From contig CM049306.1 in NCBI GenBank assembly GCA_026874595.1, forward strand, positions 23,173,019 through 23,237,018: a DNA stretch of 64,000 nucleotides, read 5' to 3'. The stretch's first letter is position 1. Each line of letters opens with the position of its first letter. A model generated the notes under the pieces. The model worked only from the letters and a program-made list of their open reading frames with translations. It had not been told where the DNA came from and did no database searches. The stretch comes from Sipunculus nudus (taxonomy: Eukaryota; Annelida; Sipuncula; Golfingiida; Sipunculidae). Below, in pieces: positions 48,901 through 57,751 of this stretch. Made by a program: the position numbers and the translations under genes.

Positions 48901-51900
48901 AGTTATGATAATTCCAGTTAGCTAGAAAGGTTTTGGCCACGGCACAAATCTGGCAGCAGAGTTTACTTGAGTCAGACCTACAGTGGCAAGGAATTACAGG
49001 CAAGCCCAGATGGAACACTATAGTAGGATTACTACACCAACGTGAGATTACCGGAGGGGCTGTACTAAGGATAATTTTTCATGCAATAATATACTGACCC
49101 ATCATAATCAGGAGGCTCATCAAAGCCCCTTGCTCTGTTGATGAACTCTCTCACTTTGCCTATGGCCTCCTGAGCAATATTTTTGGCACTGTTTCCTCTG
49201 TCCCAACTGTCAATATCGTCCATATTACTTTTCCCTTTCGACCTTGGTTCCTCATCATATCTGTCACCTGTCATAAACATTTTAAAGATTTAAAATCCTC
49301 CAAATGTTACACAGGAGATAACCCTATTGAAAATCAGCTGAAAATTATGTTTAACAGTAGGCATCTTTTTATGTAAGCATTAGAACCACACTGTTCTCAC
49401 ATACATACACATGCGCGCACAGACACACACATAATGCCAATTAAAGTGGAGTGCCGTTTATCCAAACTTCTAGGGGAAAATTTTTTTTTGTTGAAATAAG
49501 TGAACATTCAGATAAATGTTTTTATGTAAAATAAATACACAGCACCATTGTCAGTAACCTGGTGGTGGTAATTTGCAACTGTCTTGCTCTTTTCGCACAG
49601 TGGTCTATGGGTGTGAAAAATAGTGTATGACACAAGAATTCACCTTTGGGTTGGACAAGTGGTTTTTTCACACCCACAGACCTGCAACTGAAGGCTGGAC
49701 CCCATGGACCTCAGTGTCCAACCACTTAATGTGGCACATTTCCTTTGCTGGTTGAACAGTAACAACAACATACCGGTAGATGTAGTAGATTGTGTTTTAC
49801 CACATGCAATTATGTACCACAAGCATGCACTATTCAGTCAGGACTAAGAGTAAACATTACGATCTTTTTACTATAATTCATAAGTTCAGATAAACAACTT
49901 TATTTTTGTCAACATTTTGGTTAAATGTTTATGATTTTAAGGCAAACAGTGTTCAGATAAATGGTGCTTCACTGTAGTTAAATTTAGCCCTTCCAGGAAA
50001 TATTAAAAAAGAAACAGAATGACCATGGGAGTATGTGATAGATTTTGAAGCTCAATTGTCAAAATAAAAAGTAAAACATTATCTGAATTCTGAAATTGTA
50101 TCACATTATCATATCTTTTTCTTGGAAAGGAACATATAACAGGCAGGACTAACAGGTGAAGCTTAACCTTAAAAAAAAAACCAAGAGACCATGCAGAAAT
50201 GACTAAGTATCCTGTATAATGGAAATCTAAGCCCACCAATATGATCCACCTTAGGAAACTTCTCATTATCGAAAGTAAAAACAACTGTAAAGGTAAGCTA
50301 ATCTTGAGCTACTTCTATCTAAATTTCATATTTTCTATTCAAGGTTCAGTTAAGCATTTTAAAAAGTGCCATTAAATTTTCCTATATGTGTAACACCACC
50401 ATTGGCCAGCCTCAAGACATGAAAGCTCCCCAGGGATAAGAGGAGGCTGACCACAGTGGCTGTTAAACCATCTCTGTCCACAACAAGATAGCCAGACTAA
50501 TCAGAATGATCAACAGTTTCATGTTGGCCTAATTGATTTAGAATGGATCCCTTACAGACCCTCCTGGTCCTATGTAAGGCTGGGGATAAGCCAACTGGAT
50601 CAAATGCTTGTAGCTTCTAGGCCCATACACTTGGCCTGTAATCAAATGCTGTGACACCCTCAGGGGAGCTTGTAAGTAAGCCTGCATGGCTAGGTTGGTA
50701 ATCCTGTTGAAATAAATATGATTAACCAACCCATCTTGCATAGCCCTTGCACAAGGAATATATGAACAGCTAAGGCAGTCATAACATGTTTACCTGAACA
50801 TGTAATTTAATCCATTAGTACATAAACATGATAATTACAGTTGGGTGCTAAAGATCTAAATGATGTACATAAGTGATTTATGACTACAGTGACAGCTTTG
50901 AGCTTGGTACTATCAATATATAAAGAGATGTTAGGGGGCTACAAGAGCTTGAAAGTAAATAAATTTTCAAGGATTTTCAAGAATCATTCAGCTATTTTAA
51001 AACCTGGTATTACAAACTTTCCTATATTTTTCTAAATTTGGGTGGTTTAAACAGTCCCAGGTACTGATCTGACCTTCCTGAGAGTGAGGGCAGTTTGCAC
51101 AATGTCCAGGCATAAGCTTTCAACAAGCTGTTCTTTGAGAGACTGACTGGCACAAGTACTTGTACAATACAAGCTTGGCCTTATAATGTCCCCAATTTAT
51201 TCCTTAGGTATTATGTGAAAGCCAAGTCTTCCTGTCATTATATGAAGAACATCCAATTTTTCCATAGCAGACCTGTGAAGACAATTTTCATTCTGAGATT
51301 TTCATAGGGTTTTCATTTATTCACTTAACTAGCATTTTATAAATAAATTTATTTATCACTATAACCATACAGCCTCTCGATACCTTCTACATCTAACAGA
51401 CTGTAGTCTAGACATTGTTACAGCAACTAACTGGCTGAAAGGAATAGAGCCAGATATCATGTGATTACATTATAAAAGTTACTGATTACAGCTATAACTA
51501 ATTTGTAAAAAAATTATTATTAAAAATAATGTAACACAAAATATCTATATGATTTACTGTAATTATTTTAAAAAATTATCACAAGTAAAAAAAGTCATGA
51601 CTGCAAATCTGATATCATATTTTAAACATGGCTGACTCAGCAGTGAATTCTAGGCTTCGAGTCTCCAGTATATTATAACTGGAACACATTTGTGGGCCAA
51701 ACACATGCCTAACTGACCCCTCACTTAATAAATTTATCAGTCGGTCCCCCGCTCGGTGATCTATGTTCATGTCATATATGAATGAAATAATATTCCATTG
51801 CTGTCCATGGTTTATGTGGTGGCACTTGGTAGTGTATAAGGTTTATGTTAAATTACAGTTTCATCCATGCTGTTATATCAATATGTCTTACTTGTATTTG

Positions 51901-52542
51901 TTGGATGAACCTGATTTATAATTTAACATATGCTTTATTTATTATTTACTGGTGACATATATCAATTTATAAATATATTCATTCAACTAGACCAAGGCTA
52001 TATACAAAGGTCTTCTCCATATGTATTTATTACAGAGTCACTGCAGCTATATTTCAAAATCAAAATAATCTCTGCACAGCTTGATATATACATCAATATC
52101 TTGCCCCATAACAGTAGCTTAGAGAGCAGCCCTTCCCCATTGATTACGTCTCTTCCCATTTCATCCTCGAATGGAAGCGGCATAAAGCTGCTAAAAAATC
52201 TGCCGACACATACTGGTCTCAGTTCACAGTGATGGACCAATTGGCCTTGCTGTCAAGGGGTTTACCCCCACCACAAAGCCATTGCCTGATGTATTACTTC
52301 TTTAGAAGACCAGACCTGTTCACCGCTAAACTGGATTACTGGGCACAGGGTATTCAGGAGACATATTCAGCCTGAATAACAAGGGAGGTTTTGGAAACAT
52401 GACTTACTGTAACCTCTGTAGCCCATGGTCTCGCCAGCCATGCCGACATATTTATCTTTGTTCTTCTTTGCCTTCTTCCTCTCTTCTCGTAGTCTGTCAT
52501 CATCTTGTATGAAATCTATCAGATCTTTTACTTTTTGTCGAA
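24419..52542 (-). CDS. CLINT1: Clathrin interactor 1 / epsinR, thirteen consecutive coding exons, N-terminus outside window
   Basis: EpsinR binds PI4P and SNAREs through an N-terminal ENTH domain, and clathrin, AP-1 and GGA through its disordered tail; it works in coat formation between the trans-Golgi network and endosomes. The join (minus strand) is 52542-52408, 49267-49099, 48548-48248, 47654-47501, 37330-37252, 36780-36709, 32849-32498, 31496-31443, 30746-30666, 30238-30106, 27086-27027, 26489-26361, 24573-24419. All phases agree and give about 623 residues. The first exon ends the ENTH domain (FIQDDDRLREERKKAKKNK, KYVG). The tail has a mixed-charge R/D segment, four gamma-ear-type motifs (DFADFSKF, DFADFGNF, DFGDFSS, GFGNFGK), a conserved VDISLDNL block and a Met/Gly/Gln-rich end. 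Human CLINT1 is 625 residues in total; this one would be longer, about 740. The ENTH-start exons were not found up to 64000. Confidence 0.93.
25080..26345 (-). repeat. Intronic minisatellite derived from the 3' end of CLINT1 exon 26361-26489
   Basis: About ten imperfect units of roughly 95-100 bp. Each contains sequence matching the last 30 or so bases of the coding exon and its splice donor: on the plus strand CAAACCTG followed by GCATAGCTCCCATCATTCC and a GTTTGTTGTT-type tail. Clear units lie near 25300, 25400, 25495, 25595, 25700, 25795, 26170 and 26255. Several keep a CAG|GTTTG donor in minus sense (near 25307, 25709, 25801, 26174, 26258); others have CAG|ATTTG. Confidence 0.8.
25890..26075. 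repeat. 54-bp sub-repeat within the minisatellite, about 3.5 copies
   Basis: The unit begins TTGTTTATGAGTTATTTAGG and is nearly identical between copies, so amplification is recent. Because 54 is divisible by three it yields a repetitive open frame on the plus strand that has no coding meaning. Confidence 0.88.
26361..26489 (-). CDS. CLINT1: CLINT1 coding exon 12 of 13 in window
   Basis: Acceptor GATTCACAG, donor CAG|GTTTGT. It begins with two bases completing glycine and encodes NTQTAGFSQMAGLPQSMNQL, then a Q-rich run (PQQQQQQPQ) and GMMGAMPS. It ends with one base of a glycine codon. It is a diverged duplicate of exon 27027-27086, sharing FSQMAGLPQ. Confidence 0.88.
26523..26555 (-). pseudogene. 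Truncated relic copy of CLINT1 exon 12
   Basis: Matches the middle of the exon (TATGAATCAGTTAAACCTGG in minus sense) but lacks the acceptor and the first half. It is one of three non-functional copies in the duplicated block. Confidence 0.7.
26822..26916 (-). pseudogene. Decayed duplicate of CLINT1 exon 12
   Basis: In minus sense it keeps the acceptor side (TTTTTACAG, then GTAATACCCAGACAG) and the GTCAGGTGGCAGGGTTACCA stretch. A one-base deletion relative to the live exon shifts the frame to a stop. Confidence 0.78.
26937..26990 (-). pseudogene. Second decayed duplicate of CLINT1 exon 12
   Basis: In minus sense GGGATTACAGCAAAGGATGA, then ATAAGATAAACCTTA, aligns with the exon middle. The acceptor half is degraded. 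Confidence 0.65.
27027..27086 (-). CDS. CLINT1: CLINT1 coding exon 11 of 13 in window (duplicate of exon 12)
   Basis: Acceptor CTTTTACAG, donor CAG|GTAAAA. It encodes TTETSGFSQMAGLPQGVDS with phases 1 and 1, so its inclusion or skipping keeps the frame. Its donor lies where the related exon continues with CAGTTAAACCTTGGG, so the donor appears to have arisen from coding sequence. It could be a cassette exon. Confidence 0.75.
27660..28722 (-). mobile_element. Possible LTR-retrotransposon fragment (LTR plus primer binding site)
   Basis: In minus sense about 800 bp from 28722 begins TGACAACTGG and ends GACATCAACA near 27923. This is followed after TTATT by TGGCGACTGGAGGAGTAC, which looks like a primer binding site, and a short leader. 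The 5-base spacer matches the element at 1-2733. The segment is richer in G+C than its surroundings. LTR ends are not a clean inverted repeat, and no gag or target-site duplication was seen. Frames inside (for example 28242-28568 +) are not recognised proteins. Confidence 0.35.
29447..29854 (+). mobile_element. tRNA-derived SINE flanked by 11-bp target-site duplications
   Basis: The head (about 29451-29523) folds like a tRNA: A box TGGCTCAGGGGTAG, B box-like AGTTCGAATCTC, acceptor pairing with one mismatch and a weak anticodon stem. A body with a C-run (about 29540-29556) follows, then a 3' hairpin GGAGGCGGTTACCTCC and an A/TA-rich tail. The direct repeat AGCAGTTAACT is present at 29436-29446 and 29855-29865. 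It lies in a CLINT1 intron, opposite to its transcription. Confidence 0.85.
30106..30238 (-). CDS. CLINT1: CLINT1 coding exon 10 of 13 in window
   Basis: Acceptor ATGACATAG, donor ACAG|GTAAG. It encodes SSANTWTATAGKVDISLDNL, then SPASKFQQKPQPSMNQMVQQ and KPST. The TW...VDISLDNL block matches the conserved STWSDPSVNISLDNL region of vertebrate CLINT1. Phase forces the TAG acceptor rather than the nearby CAG, which would shift the frame. Confidence 0.92.
30666..30746 (-). CDS. CLINT1: CLINT1 coding exon 9 of 13 in window
   Basis: Acceptor GGCTTCAG, donor AAG|GTAGGA, phase 0 at both ends. It encodes GLGVMAPTLQPSTTSLPVAS, then TSTPATK, a Ser/Thr-rich disordered linker. Confidence 0.85.
31443..31496 (-). 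CDS. CLINT1: CLINT1 coding exon 8 of 13 in window (18 codons)
   Basis: Acceptor TTGTTTCAG, donor ATG|GTATAC, phase 0 at both ends. It encodes MGFMQSMQTFHTPSSQPM, continuing the Met-rich tail. Being symmetrical in phase, it could be skipped without a frameshift. Confidence 0.82.
32498..32849 (-). CDS. CLINT1: CLINT1 coding exon 7 of 13 in window (Met/Gly/Gln-rich)
   Basis: Acceptor AATTTGCAG, donor CAA|GTAAGT. It encodes TSNDFGDFSSNKPVSSAP, then NMDLLSDLTSG and a long low-complexity run of MGMQ/NQPMMGMQ repeats. DFGDF is an acidic-phenylalanine motif of the type bound by gamma-ear domains of AP-1 and GGA. LLSDL could be a clathrin-box-like site. Confidence 0.93.
33905..34290. repeat. 27-bp minisatellite, about 14 copies
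   Basis: The unit is close to CCATTACAAGAGTCCATTAA plus AATCAAA, with substitutions and small gaps. It lies in a CLINT1 intron. Confidence 0.88.
35759..35774. repeat. Poly(G) tract of 16
   Basis: An uninterrupted run of G; similar runs of 9-16 G or C recur through the window. Confidence 0.9.
36709..36780 (-). CDS. CLINT1: CLINT1 coding exon 6 of 13 in window
   Basis: Acceptor CACAATCAG, donor ACAG|GTGCC. It encodes GSEDFADFGNFDEEKAQELE, then NKN. DFADFGNF is the clearest gamma-ear binding motif in the protein. Confidence 0.92.
37252..37330 (-). CDS. CLINT1: CLINT1 coding exon 5 of 13 in window
   Basis: Acceptor TGTTACAG, donor CCAAG|GTAGG. It encodes SVNGDFADFSKFQSATAGVA, then RPRPP. This parallels the SGNGDFGDWSAF motif of vertebrate CLINT1 that contacts AP-1 gamma-ear. 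Confidence 0.92.
37530..37880. repeat. Diverged tandem repeat, unit about 140 bp
   Basis: Two to three units share GCCCAATTTCAGGCTGATAT and CAGGTGGTGCCACCAGTCTT or variants. The same GGTGGNGCCACC core appears in several other repeat families of the window. Confidence 0.55.
38150..39899 (-). mobile_element. Composite element, truncated copy (5' end at 39899)
   Basis: It ends at 39899 in the family sequence TATAGTCAGCTGAGCTAAAA, preceded by a GACA/GGAC repeat (39808-39850). Bases 38160-38560 are the reverse complement of 6720-7090 in copy 1. The hairpin 3' end is missing. It abuts sequence belonging to the element on its right, so it is probably nested in it. Confidence 0.6.
41078..41285 (+). 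pseudogene. THAP-like zinc-finger coding remnant
   Basis: From ATG 41078 the frame reads MPKYCVVGMSSNMKGDGVSL and then meets TAA at 41147. After the break comes RAKWTGFPLQKRPNWTP in another stretch. THAP domains typically begin MP..C...C, followed by GVSLH.F and then W....R..W.P, so order and spacing fit, but the second zinc cysteine is absent and the frame is broken. It would have been the DNA-binding domain of a transposase or its companion. The match is by eye only. Confidence 0.45.
42138..42312. repeat. Mixed (CA), (TA) and (TG) microsatellites
   Basis: A CA run lies at about 42154-42167, and a TA run followed by a TG run at about 42280-42312, inside the TTAA-flanked transposon. Confidence 0.8.
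42875..42942. repeat. Compound (CT)n(AT)n microsatellite
   Basis: About 20 CT units are followed directly by about 12 AT units, inside the TTAA-flanked transposon. Confidence 0.92.
44500..45130. repeat. Diverged tandem repeat, unit about 180 bp
   Basis: Units share TTCAGCTTCC(A/C)(G/A)TAACTCAGCC and ACCATTTGAA(C/T)AAACTT. A GCAGGTGGCGCCACCAAT motif is at about 44938-44955. No boundary of a mobile element was identified. Confidence 0.55.
45772..47021 (+). mobile_element. Composite element with ATGCCCCCGCC ends and six 180-bp tandem repeats
   Basis: The left end is CTAGATGTGTCGGAACGACA followed by CGCATGCCCCCGCC. The right end is TATGCCCCGGCCACTTTGTG followed by GCGGGGACATAA, which forms a terminal hairpin (CCCCGGCCAC with GTGGCGGGG). 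Between them lie about six units of 180-181 bp, each with GGTCAAAAGTAGGTCAAC and CAGGCCAATATCTGCAGG (starts near 45855, 46085, 46269, 46449, 46628, 46811). There is no coding sequence. The layout parallels that of the other composite families here but the sequence differs. Confidence 0.7.
47501..47654 (-). CDS. CLINT1: CLINT1 coding exon 4 of 13 in window
   Basis: Acceptor ATTCAACAG, donor GAAG|GTAATA. It encodes SQMTSDLTESKTASPAKSPS, then KPAPDLLGDFGSPSKDANDD and FNPRAGTTKTE. PDLLGDFGSP combines a possible clathrin-box-like LLGDF with a DFG motif. Confidence 0.9.
48248..48548 (-). CDS. CLINT1: CLINT1 coding exon 3 of 13 in window (mixed-charge segment)
   Basis: Acceptor AATTTAAG, donor AAG|GTATCC. 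The donor was chosen because it gives phase 0, matching the next exon; a downstream GA|GTTAAC would not join in frame. It encodes NNDDLFDDDGPANRYRDYSD, then a long alternating Arg/Asp/Glu run (DRDRDRGSRRRDREQDRDSD) and VIRKVDLGAASTYGREETK. VDLGAA matches IDLGAA of vertebrate CLINT1. Confidence 0.92.
49099..49267 (-). CDS. CLINT1: CLINT1 coding exon 2 of 13 in window
   Basis: Acceptor TTTATGACAG, donor GATGG|GTCAGT. It encodes DRYDEEPRSKGKSNMDDIDS, then WDRGNSAKNIAQEAIGKVRE and FINRARGFDEPPDYD. It matches the ERYDPEPKSKW segment after the ENTH domain and an amphipathic helix corresponding to DKIGSTIDDTISKF in human CLINT1. Confidence 0.93.
49268..52407 (-). other. CLINT1 intron, no feature recognised
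   Basis: AT-rich sequence without an identifiable exon. A short CA-rich patch lies near 49405-49430. Short frames here have no recognisable content. Confidence 0.45.
52408..52542 (-). CDS. CLINT1: CLINT1 coding exon 1 of 13 in window (end of ENTH domain)
   Basis: Acceptor CCTTGCAG, donor TACA|GTAAGT. It encodes RQKVKDLIDFIQDDDRLRE, then ERKKAKKNKDKYVGMAGET and MGYRGY. This is the C-terminal helix of the ENTH domain and the basic linker, nearly identical to human CLINT1 (RQKVKELVEFAQDDDRLREE). It starts with two bases of a split codon, so an upstream exon exists. Confidence 0.96.
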
Positions 52543-53404
52543 CTGCAAGGAAGAAATTGATGTATTAAGTTGACCGTACATTTCATATTTTCCTCCCATG
52601 AAACACATTCCTACAGTTTGATCTTGTATGAATTTTATCATATATTTCAGTTTTTGTCGAACTGCAAGTTGGAAAACAAGGAAACTGATCAAGGGGGATT
52701 TAAGTTAGACATGACATTCAGAAGAAGTAATGCCAATGACATTAGGCCTACACCTCATAATATAAGCAAGACGTGCTGGAACTGAATCCTGAACAATCAG
52801 GTCTCACATCAACTATGCATAGACCTGACACCAGCATCTATGCTACAGGAACCCTGCCATTCATTCCCGCAGACAACTGCAAGTATTACACCTAATTATG
52901 ATATTGACAACATGATTATATTCAACCCCATCAAAATAATCATGTTACAAATGTAGTATTTCTGGACATTTATAGAAAGCTATTGTATGCTCATTACAAA
53001 CCAAAAATAGTGGATTTCCGAGTGGGGTTCTTGTCTCAGTGGAGTTGTTTCATCACACTGGAAGATTCATGAGTGTTTCCCATTTGTATGTATTAATGAC
53101 AGCAGGAAAATCGGTACTTTTTTTGTTAACATGTTACAATATTTTACCATTAGCAGGTGTATCTGAACACAGGATTAAGAGCTTGTAGATATACCAGTAA
53201 AAGACTTGAGGTAAAGGTTGAGTTTACGGTCTGATATTACTGACAATGTTAGTCTCAACTGACATTAAACTGTGTTCCTGGTCTTTTCAACCTGTTCATT
53301 CATGTAGTTTTTTCCTCGGCCCATGGGAGAATAAACCAAAAGAACGATAACAGGTGCCAGAATGTTATTCAATACGTATTTTCCTGCTACCAATTAGCAG
53401 CTTA

Positions 53405-53466
53405 TTTTTTTGTTTGAACCCACACTTTATGGTCACAAGTCCAGCGCCTTAACCATTATGCCACCA
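53405..53466 (-). mobile_element. tRNA-like head of a SINE (second type)
   Basis: In minus sense it reads GGTGGCATAATGGTTAAGGC, then GCTGGACTTGTGACC and GTGGGTTCAAAC, which fit RNA polymerase III A and B boxes. A body would extend to lower coordinates but its end was not defined. Confidence 0.45.
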
Positions 53467-54630
53467 TATTGCATATATATATAGACTGATAACCTGTATG
53501 CCAAGGAAGGAGCAAAAAAACAACAAACGAATGAATAATCAACCGTAAAAATAGCACACAACTTAAAACAAAGTGAAAGATCATCCCATTTAGTTGCATC
53601 ATCAGATAATACAAGAGCTGACCTGTAGCAGGGTATTCTGTTTATGTAAACCTTGGACAGCGGCAGTTGGTAACTTGCTCTGGGTGTAAGGGGACAGCCT
53701 GACCAGGACTTATGGCTTAATAATCAGGGGTCCATGGCTGGATGATCTGTAATACTAGCAGCTTTGGCAGCTTGATGGATGGCAGATGCCTCACTCAAGG
53801 CAGGCTGACAGCAAACCAATACCTGGGGAAATCAATTGGTCCTGGTACACCAGCCAAAATTGTAACAACTCTGGCCTTACACACACAGCATGCTTTTTAA
53901 TGTCAAGCCAACTGAGCCTTCACTGTCACAACGTATAACCTCCTCTGTTACCAATGCCTTAAAATATGTTTCAAACACCCACAATGTCTACTGCCCATGA
54001 CTGATAACAATCCTCACCAAACAATGCCGGAGGTTTCAAATGATTTTTCAAATATTTGCAAACTCTCTTGTCAGTTTCAGCAATTATTCATTACCAAACA
54101 GACTAATTGAATTTGTTTATGGTTCCAAGGCAATAATGACTCACCTTCAATAACCAGATTAAATGCTGACAAGGTAAATGTTAGGATAATTGATCAATTT
54201 GGTGAACAATAATGAGATAATGATAATAAAATATAATCAAATATCCTGATAAAAAATCCCCTATTATGAGTTACTGTTTTCTAGAAAATTTATGTTCCAA
54301 TGAATAATACCTAACGGTACAGTGTTAATAACTGTTATGTGTACTGTATAATATAACACAGACCTTGCTAATATCTATAACATGTAAATATGCAAAAACG
54401 TTTTTACTTTTTTGGTTCATACATCTTTGTGGAGTAACTGACAGTAGGAGTATGGGGTATAAGTATGAACCATCATAAAATCTGTCAAATATTTTACTAA
54501 CTTACAATAAATGTCACAAATATGAGTACGCATCTACACATTACTGCAGGTATATATGTATAATTCCCCATGAAATGGAGCAGGGAATCAGCCAATGCTA
54601 TCACTGACTTTTTTTTGTGACCACTATGCT

Positions 54631-54643
54631 GGGGGGGGGGGGG
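54631..54643. repeat. Poly(G) tract
   Basis: An uninterrupted run of about 13 G. Confidence 0.85.
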
Positions 54644-55360
54644 GAAATTGTACTAAAATCTTTTTTCCTTATGATATGCATCTACCCGTTTAGCAAAACA
54701 ATACTGTTATTTTCCTGTTGTCAAAATAAAAATATAAAATATAAACAAATTTTATGATATGATAAAAGGGGTGAAAATCACCTTCCCACACTTCAATTGC
54801 AAGATGAGAGAATTTTAATGTCTGCACATAAGTCTATGGAAGTATACTGTGATTGGCTTTATATTTATGGAGCTCAATTTTTCACGCTCAAGCAATTTTT
54901 CATAATTTCACATGGTTCCATTTTCGCGATTGGGCATATATTAATATTTTAATAAACACCAAAATAGGTATGAATTCTCTATTTCACAAAGTTATGTTTT
55001 GCACAAACAACAATGACCATCACTGCCGGAACCTGGTGATGCAGCTTCAAAGCCCTAGGAGTCATCGTTTTAACAGCTTGCCCATTACTTATCTATATAT
55101 AAATAGGACCCTGCACTCTACCTTGCTCATATCATGTTCAGATTATGCAGTAGAAACATTGTTCCATGGAAATAACAAGTAGGTTACAGAAGGGGCCATA
55201 TCCCTGAAGCAGCCGCGCACGGAAGGTCTGCCTGATCACCGTGAGTGTCAATGTGAAGAAAGAGCAGAGTAACTCTTAAGTGGCGAATGATCAGATCGAC
55301 CGACAGCCGACAATGCGTAAGTGTGCGGTTAGCGGGGAGAGTTCAAGCAGTTCGATCAAG

Positions 55361-55640
55361 ATTTTTTATATTTTTTTTGGTGGAGGTAACCACCTCCATT
55401 TTTTTATGCTGACTTTTCTAATTCTTAACTAAGTATGTACATCTGCTGAGTTTCCATTGGGACTACTTGACAGGGCAGTGGCACTCACTTCCTATCATTT
55501 TTATTTTTGTAGCCTGGTGTCACCCAGGCCCGGTGTCTACCGCACCTGCGGGTCCTGGGTGTGTAATCATCCCCATTGCTGGGACATAACACTGAGGAAC
55601 CCCCTAAAGACGCACTCGTATGTGGGTGATACACAATTAT
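55361..55640 (-). mobile_element. 5'-truncated SINE, same family as 29447-29854
   Basis: In minus sense it shares CGCAGGTGCGGTAG-type sequence, CACTGCCCTGTCA, CAGATGTACATACTTAGTTA and the 3' hairpin GGAGGTGGTTACCTCC with an A-rich tail at about 55361-55385. The tRNA-like head and first third of the body are missing. Confidence 0.75.
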
Positions 55641-56249
55641 TGTAAGAAGAATACATATGTATTTATGTCAATGATGCTGACAGCTGGGAAGTCCACTGGG
55701 GATGACTCACTGAATGTGTAGTAATCTGTCAAGTTTATTTTTGACTCAATGACTGTCACATTTAGTTCGAATGCCCACCTAGTTCCAACCACAGAAAAAT
55801 AATATACTTAAAAACATATTTTTATTTTATTGAATCAAAATTTAAAATTTAATTTTAAGTTAAAAAGAAACAAGATTGAGGAAAACTAAACAAAAATTGA
55901 TTTTTTTTTTCATATAGTTTGATATTAGCCCACTGAAAAGTGGTTAGCTGTTACTGATCGCTTAAAATTGTGTACCTTCTAAAAAAATTTTTAAGTCTTG
56001 AAATATTATTGGAAAAATTAATATGAATTTTATAAATACATATACCATCAGAAATAACTCTGTACCAGGATTAAAATTCTATACTTTATGGGGTCTAATA
56101 TGCATCTGAAATATGTTTTGGTTCCTGAGTCATCTTTGTTTTTATTTGAACTTGTAAATACTGTTATTATATTTAAAATAAAAGTGACACAGATAATATA
56201 TATAAACATTATTTATTTTACATGGATTGTACAACTAGTTATAATAACT

Positions 56250-56445
56250 AATACGAGGCACTCTCCATGGCTTGGATGTTGGCGCTTAGTAGTCAGTAAG
56301 GGTGGAGGAAACCAAAGGACCTGGAGAAAACCACAAGCCTTGGACGGGCAACCACAACTCACTCTCATAGCCACACCAGGGATCAAACCCGGTCGCAAGT
56401 AAAGAGAGCCGAGCATTTTACCCCTCAACTGTCCAGGCATGCAAA
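56250..56445 (-). mobile_element. tRNA-derived SINE segment (third type)
   Basis: In minus sense it begins GCCTGGACAGTTGAGGGGTA (A box region), then GACCGGGTTTGATCCCTGG (B box region). A conserved-looking body follows with TTTTCTCCAGGTCCTTTGGT and TTCCTCC. The last motif resembles the TTTCCTCC core seen in several metazoan SINE families. The tail is not clear. Confidence 0.55.
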
Positions 56446-57751
56446 GACTACACTGTATGACTAAATATCAACTAATGACCGACACTGCATCTAATCTGTG
56501 TAGCCATAAATACAGGTAATACCCCACCAAAGGCAATCAATTACACTGTAAACAGTCTAAATAATTAACAGTCCTGAGGGCATGACACAAATTCACAAGC
56601 ATGCATGGCTGCCATTAGGAATTCCCAGAAGCCCTGCTTGGGACTCATATGTGGGTCAGACTTTTTATAATAATCAAGCACCAGTACACTTCATGACACA
56701 TTTAACAGGTATGTGTGGGAAATCAATCTTTTATTGATTTCATTTATGACTCCCCTGTGACACGCCATACATTTCTTTCTTCACTTAACCTGATCAATGA
56801 TTACCATAAATGGGTTCACATCCACATTCGAAAGGTTCAATGGGGATAAGAATTGATAAAAATACACATCCACCAATGAATATAGTGTGTTTATCCACAC
56901 TGAGATAGATTTCTTTAAAAGGAGCTTTAATTCAAGACAGGCTTTTATTCTAATCATGGTTTAAGGAATGGCTAGCATTGTGTGCAAATGTGATGTCCAT
57001 ACCATATGGTTCAGTGGATCAAATAGCCATCAAGTATTGACTGATGGGGAGAGTATACTGACCTGGCCAGAGCACCAGGCTCCAGTGTACATCAAATGGA
57101 GAACAACCTTGTCTAGGGTCACATTCTCACACAAACCTGGCCAGGCCACTAAATAAGATTACCATCTGTCCAGTGGTGAAACTCTTCATACATATTGATC
57201 ACTGTGATACACACGCCAACACAGGGACTGTATTATAACACCGGGGCATGTCAGTGTGATATACAGTGAATGTAAAATACTCAAGATGGCTATTTATAAA
57301 TGTAGAAGTCACATTTCAGGGGATGGTTACTGAAAATTAACTACAATGATAATAGACAAAACATCTGTATATATTAGTACAGTGATACATCACATATGCG
57401 ACAGCGCAAACTTAGAGACAGCTTACACACAGCTGTACATGGCTGGCAGTCTCTACTGGAATACTGGGTCAAAACAATTATCTTTTCAACAGATGTGCTT
57501 TAAGGGACAAACACCAATGACTATTCTGACAGTTACATGAAAATGACATGCCCAAACATGTTATACATCTGCAACTTATTTGGCTGTAATGTATTTAGCT
57601 GCTCACTTAAAAGGCACTTAATATTTAAATATGAATCAGCCCCAAACAAAATACTATAAACTGCCTTTCATAACAGGAAATGAGGGGGATAAGAAAATAA
57701 ATCTGTTTCTTTTCTATGGCAAACTCCTTTTTTGTGGAAGCCCTTATTTAA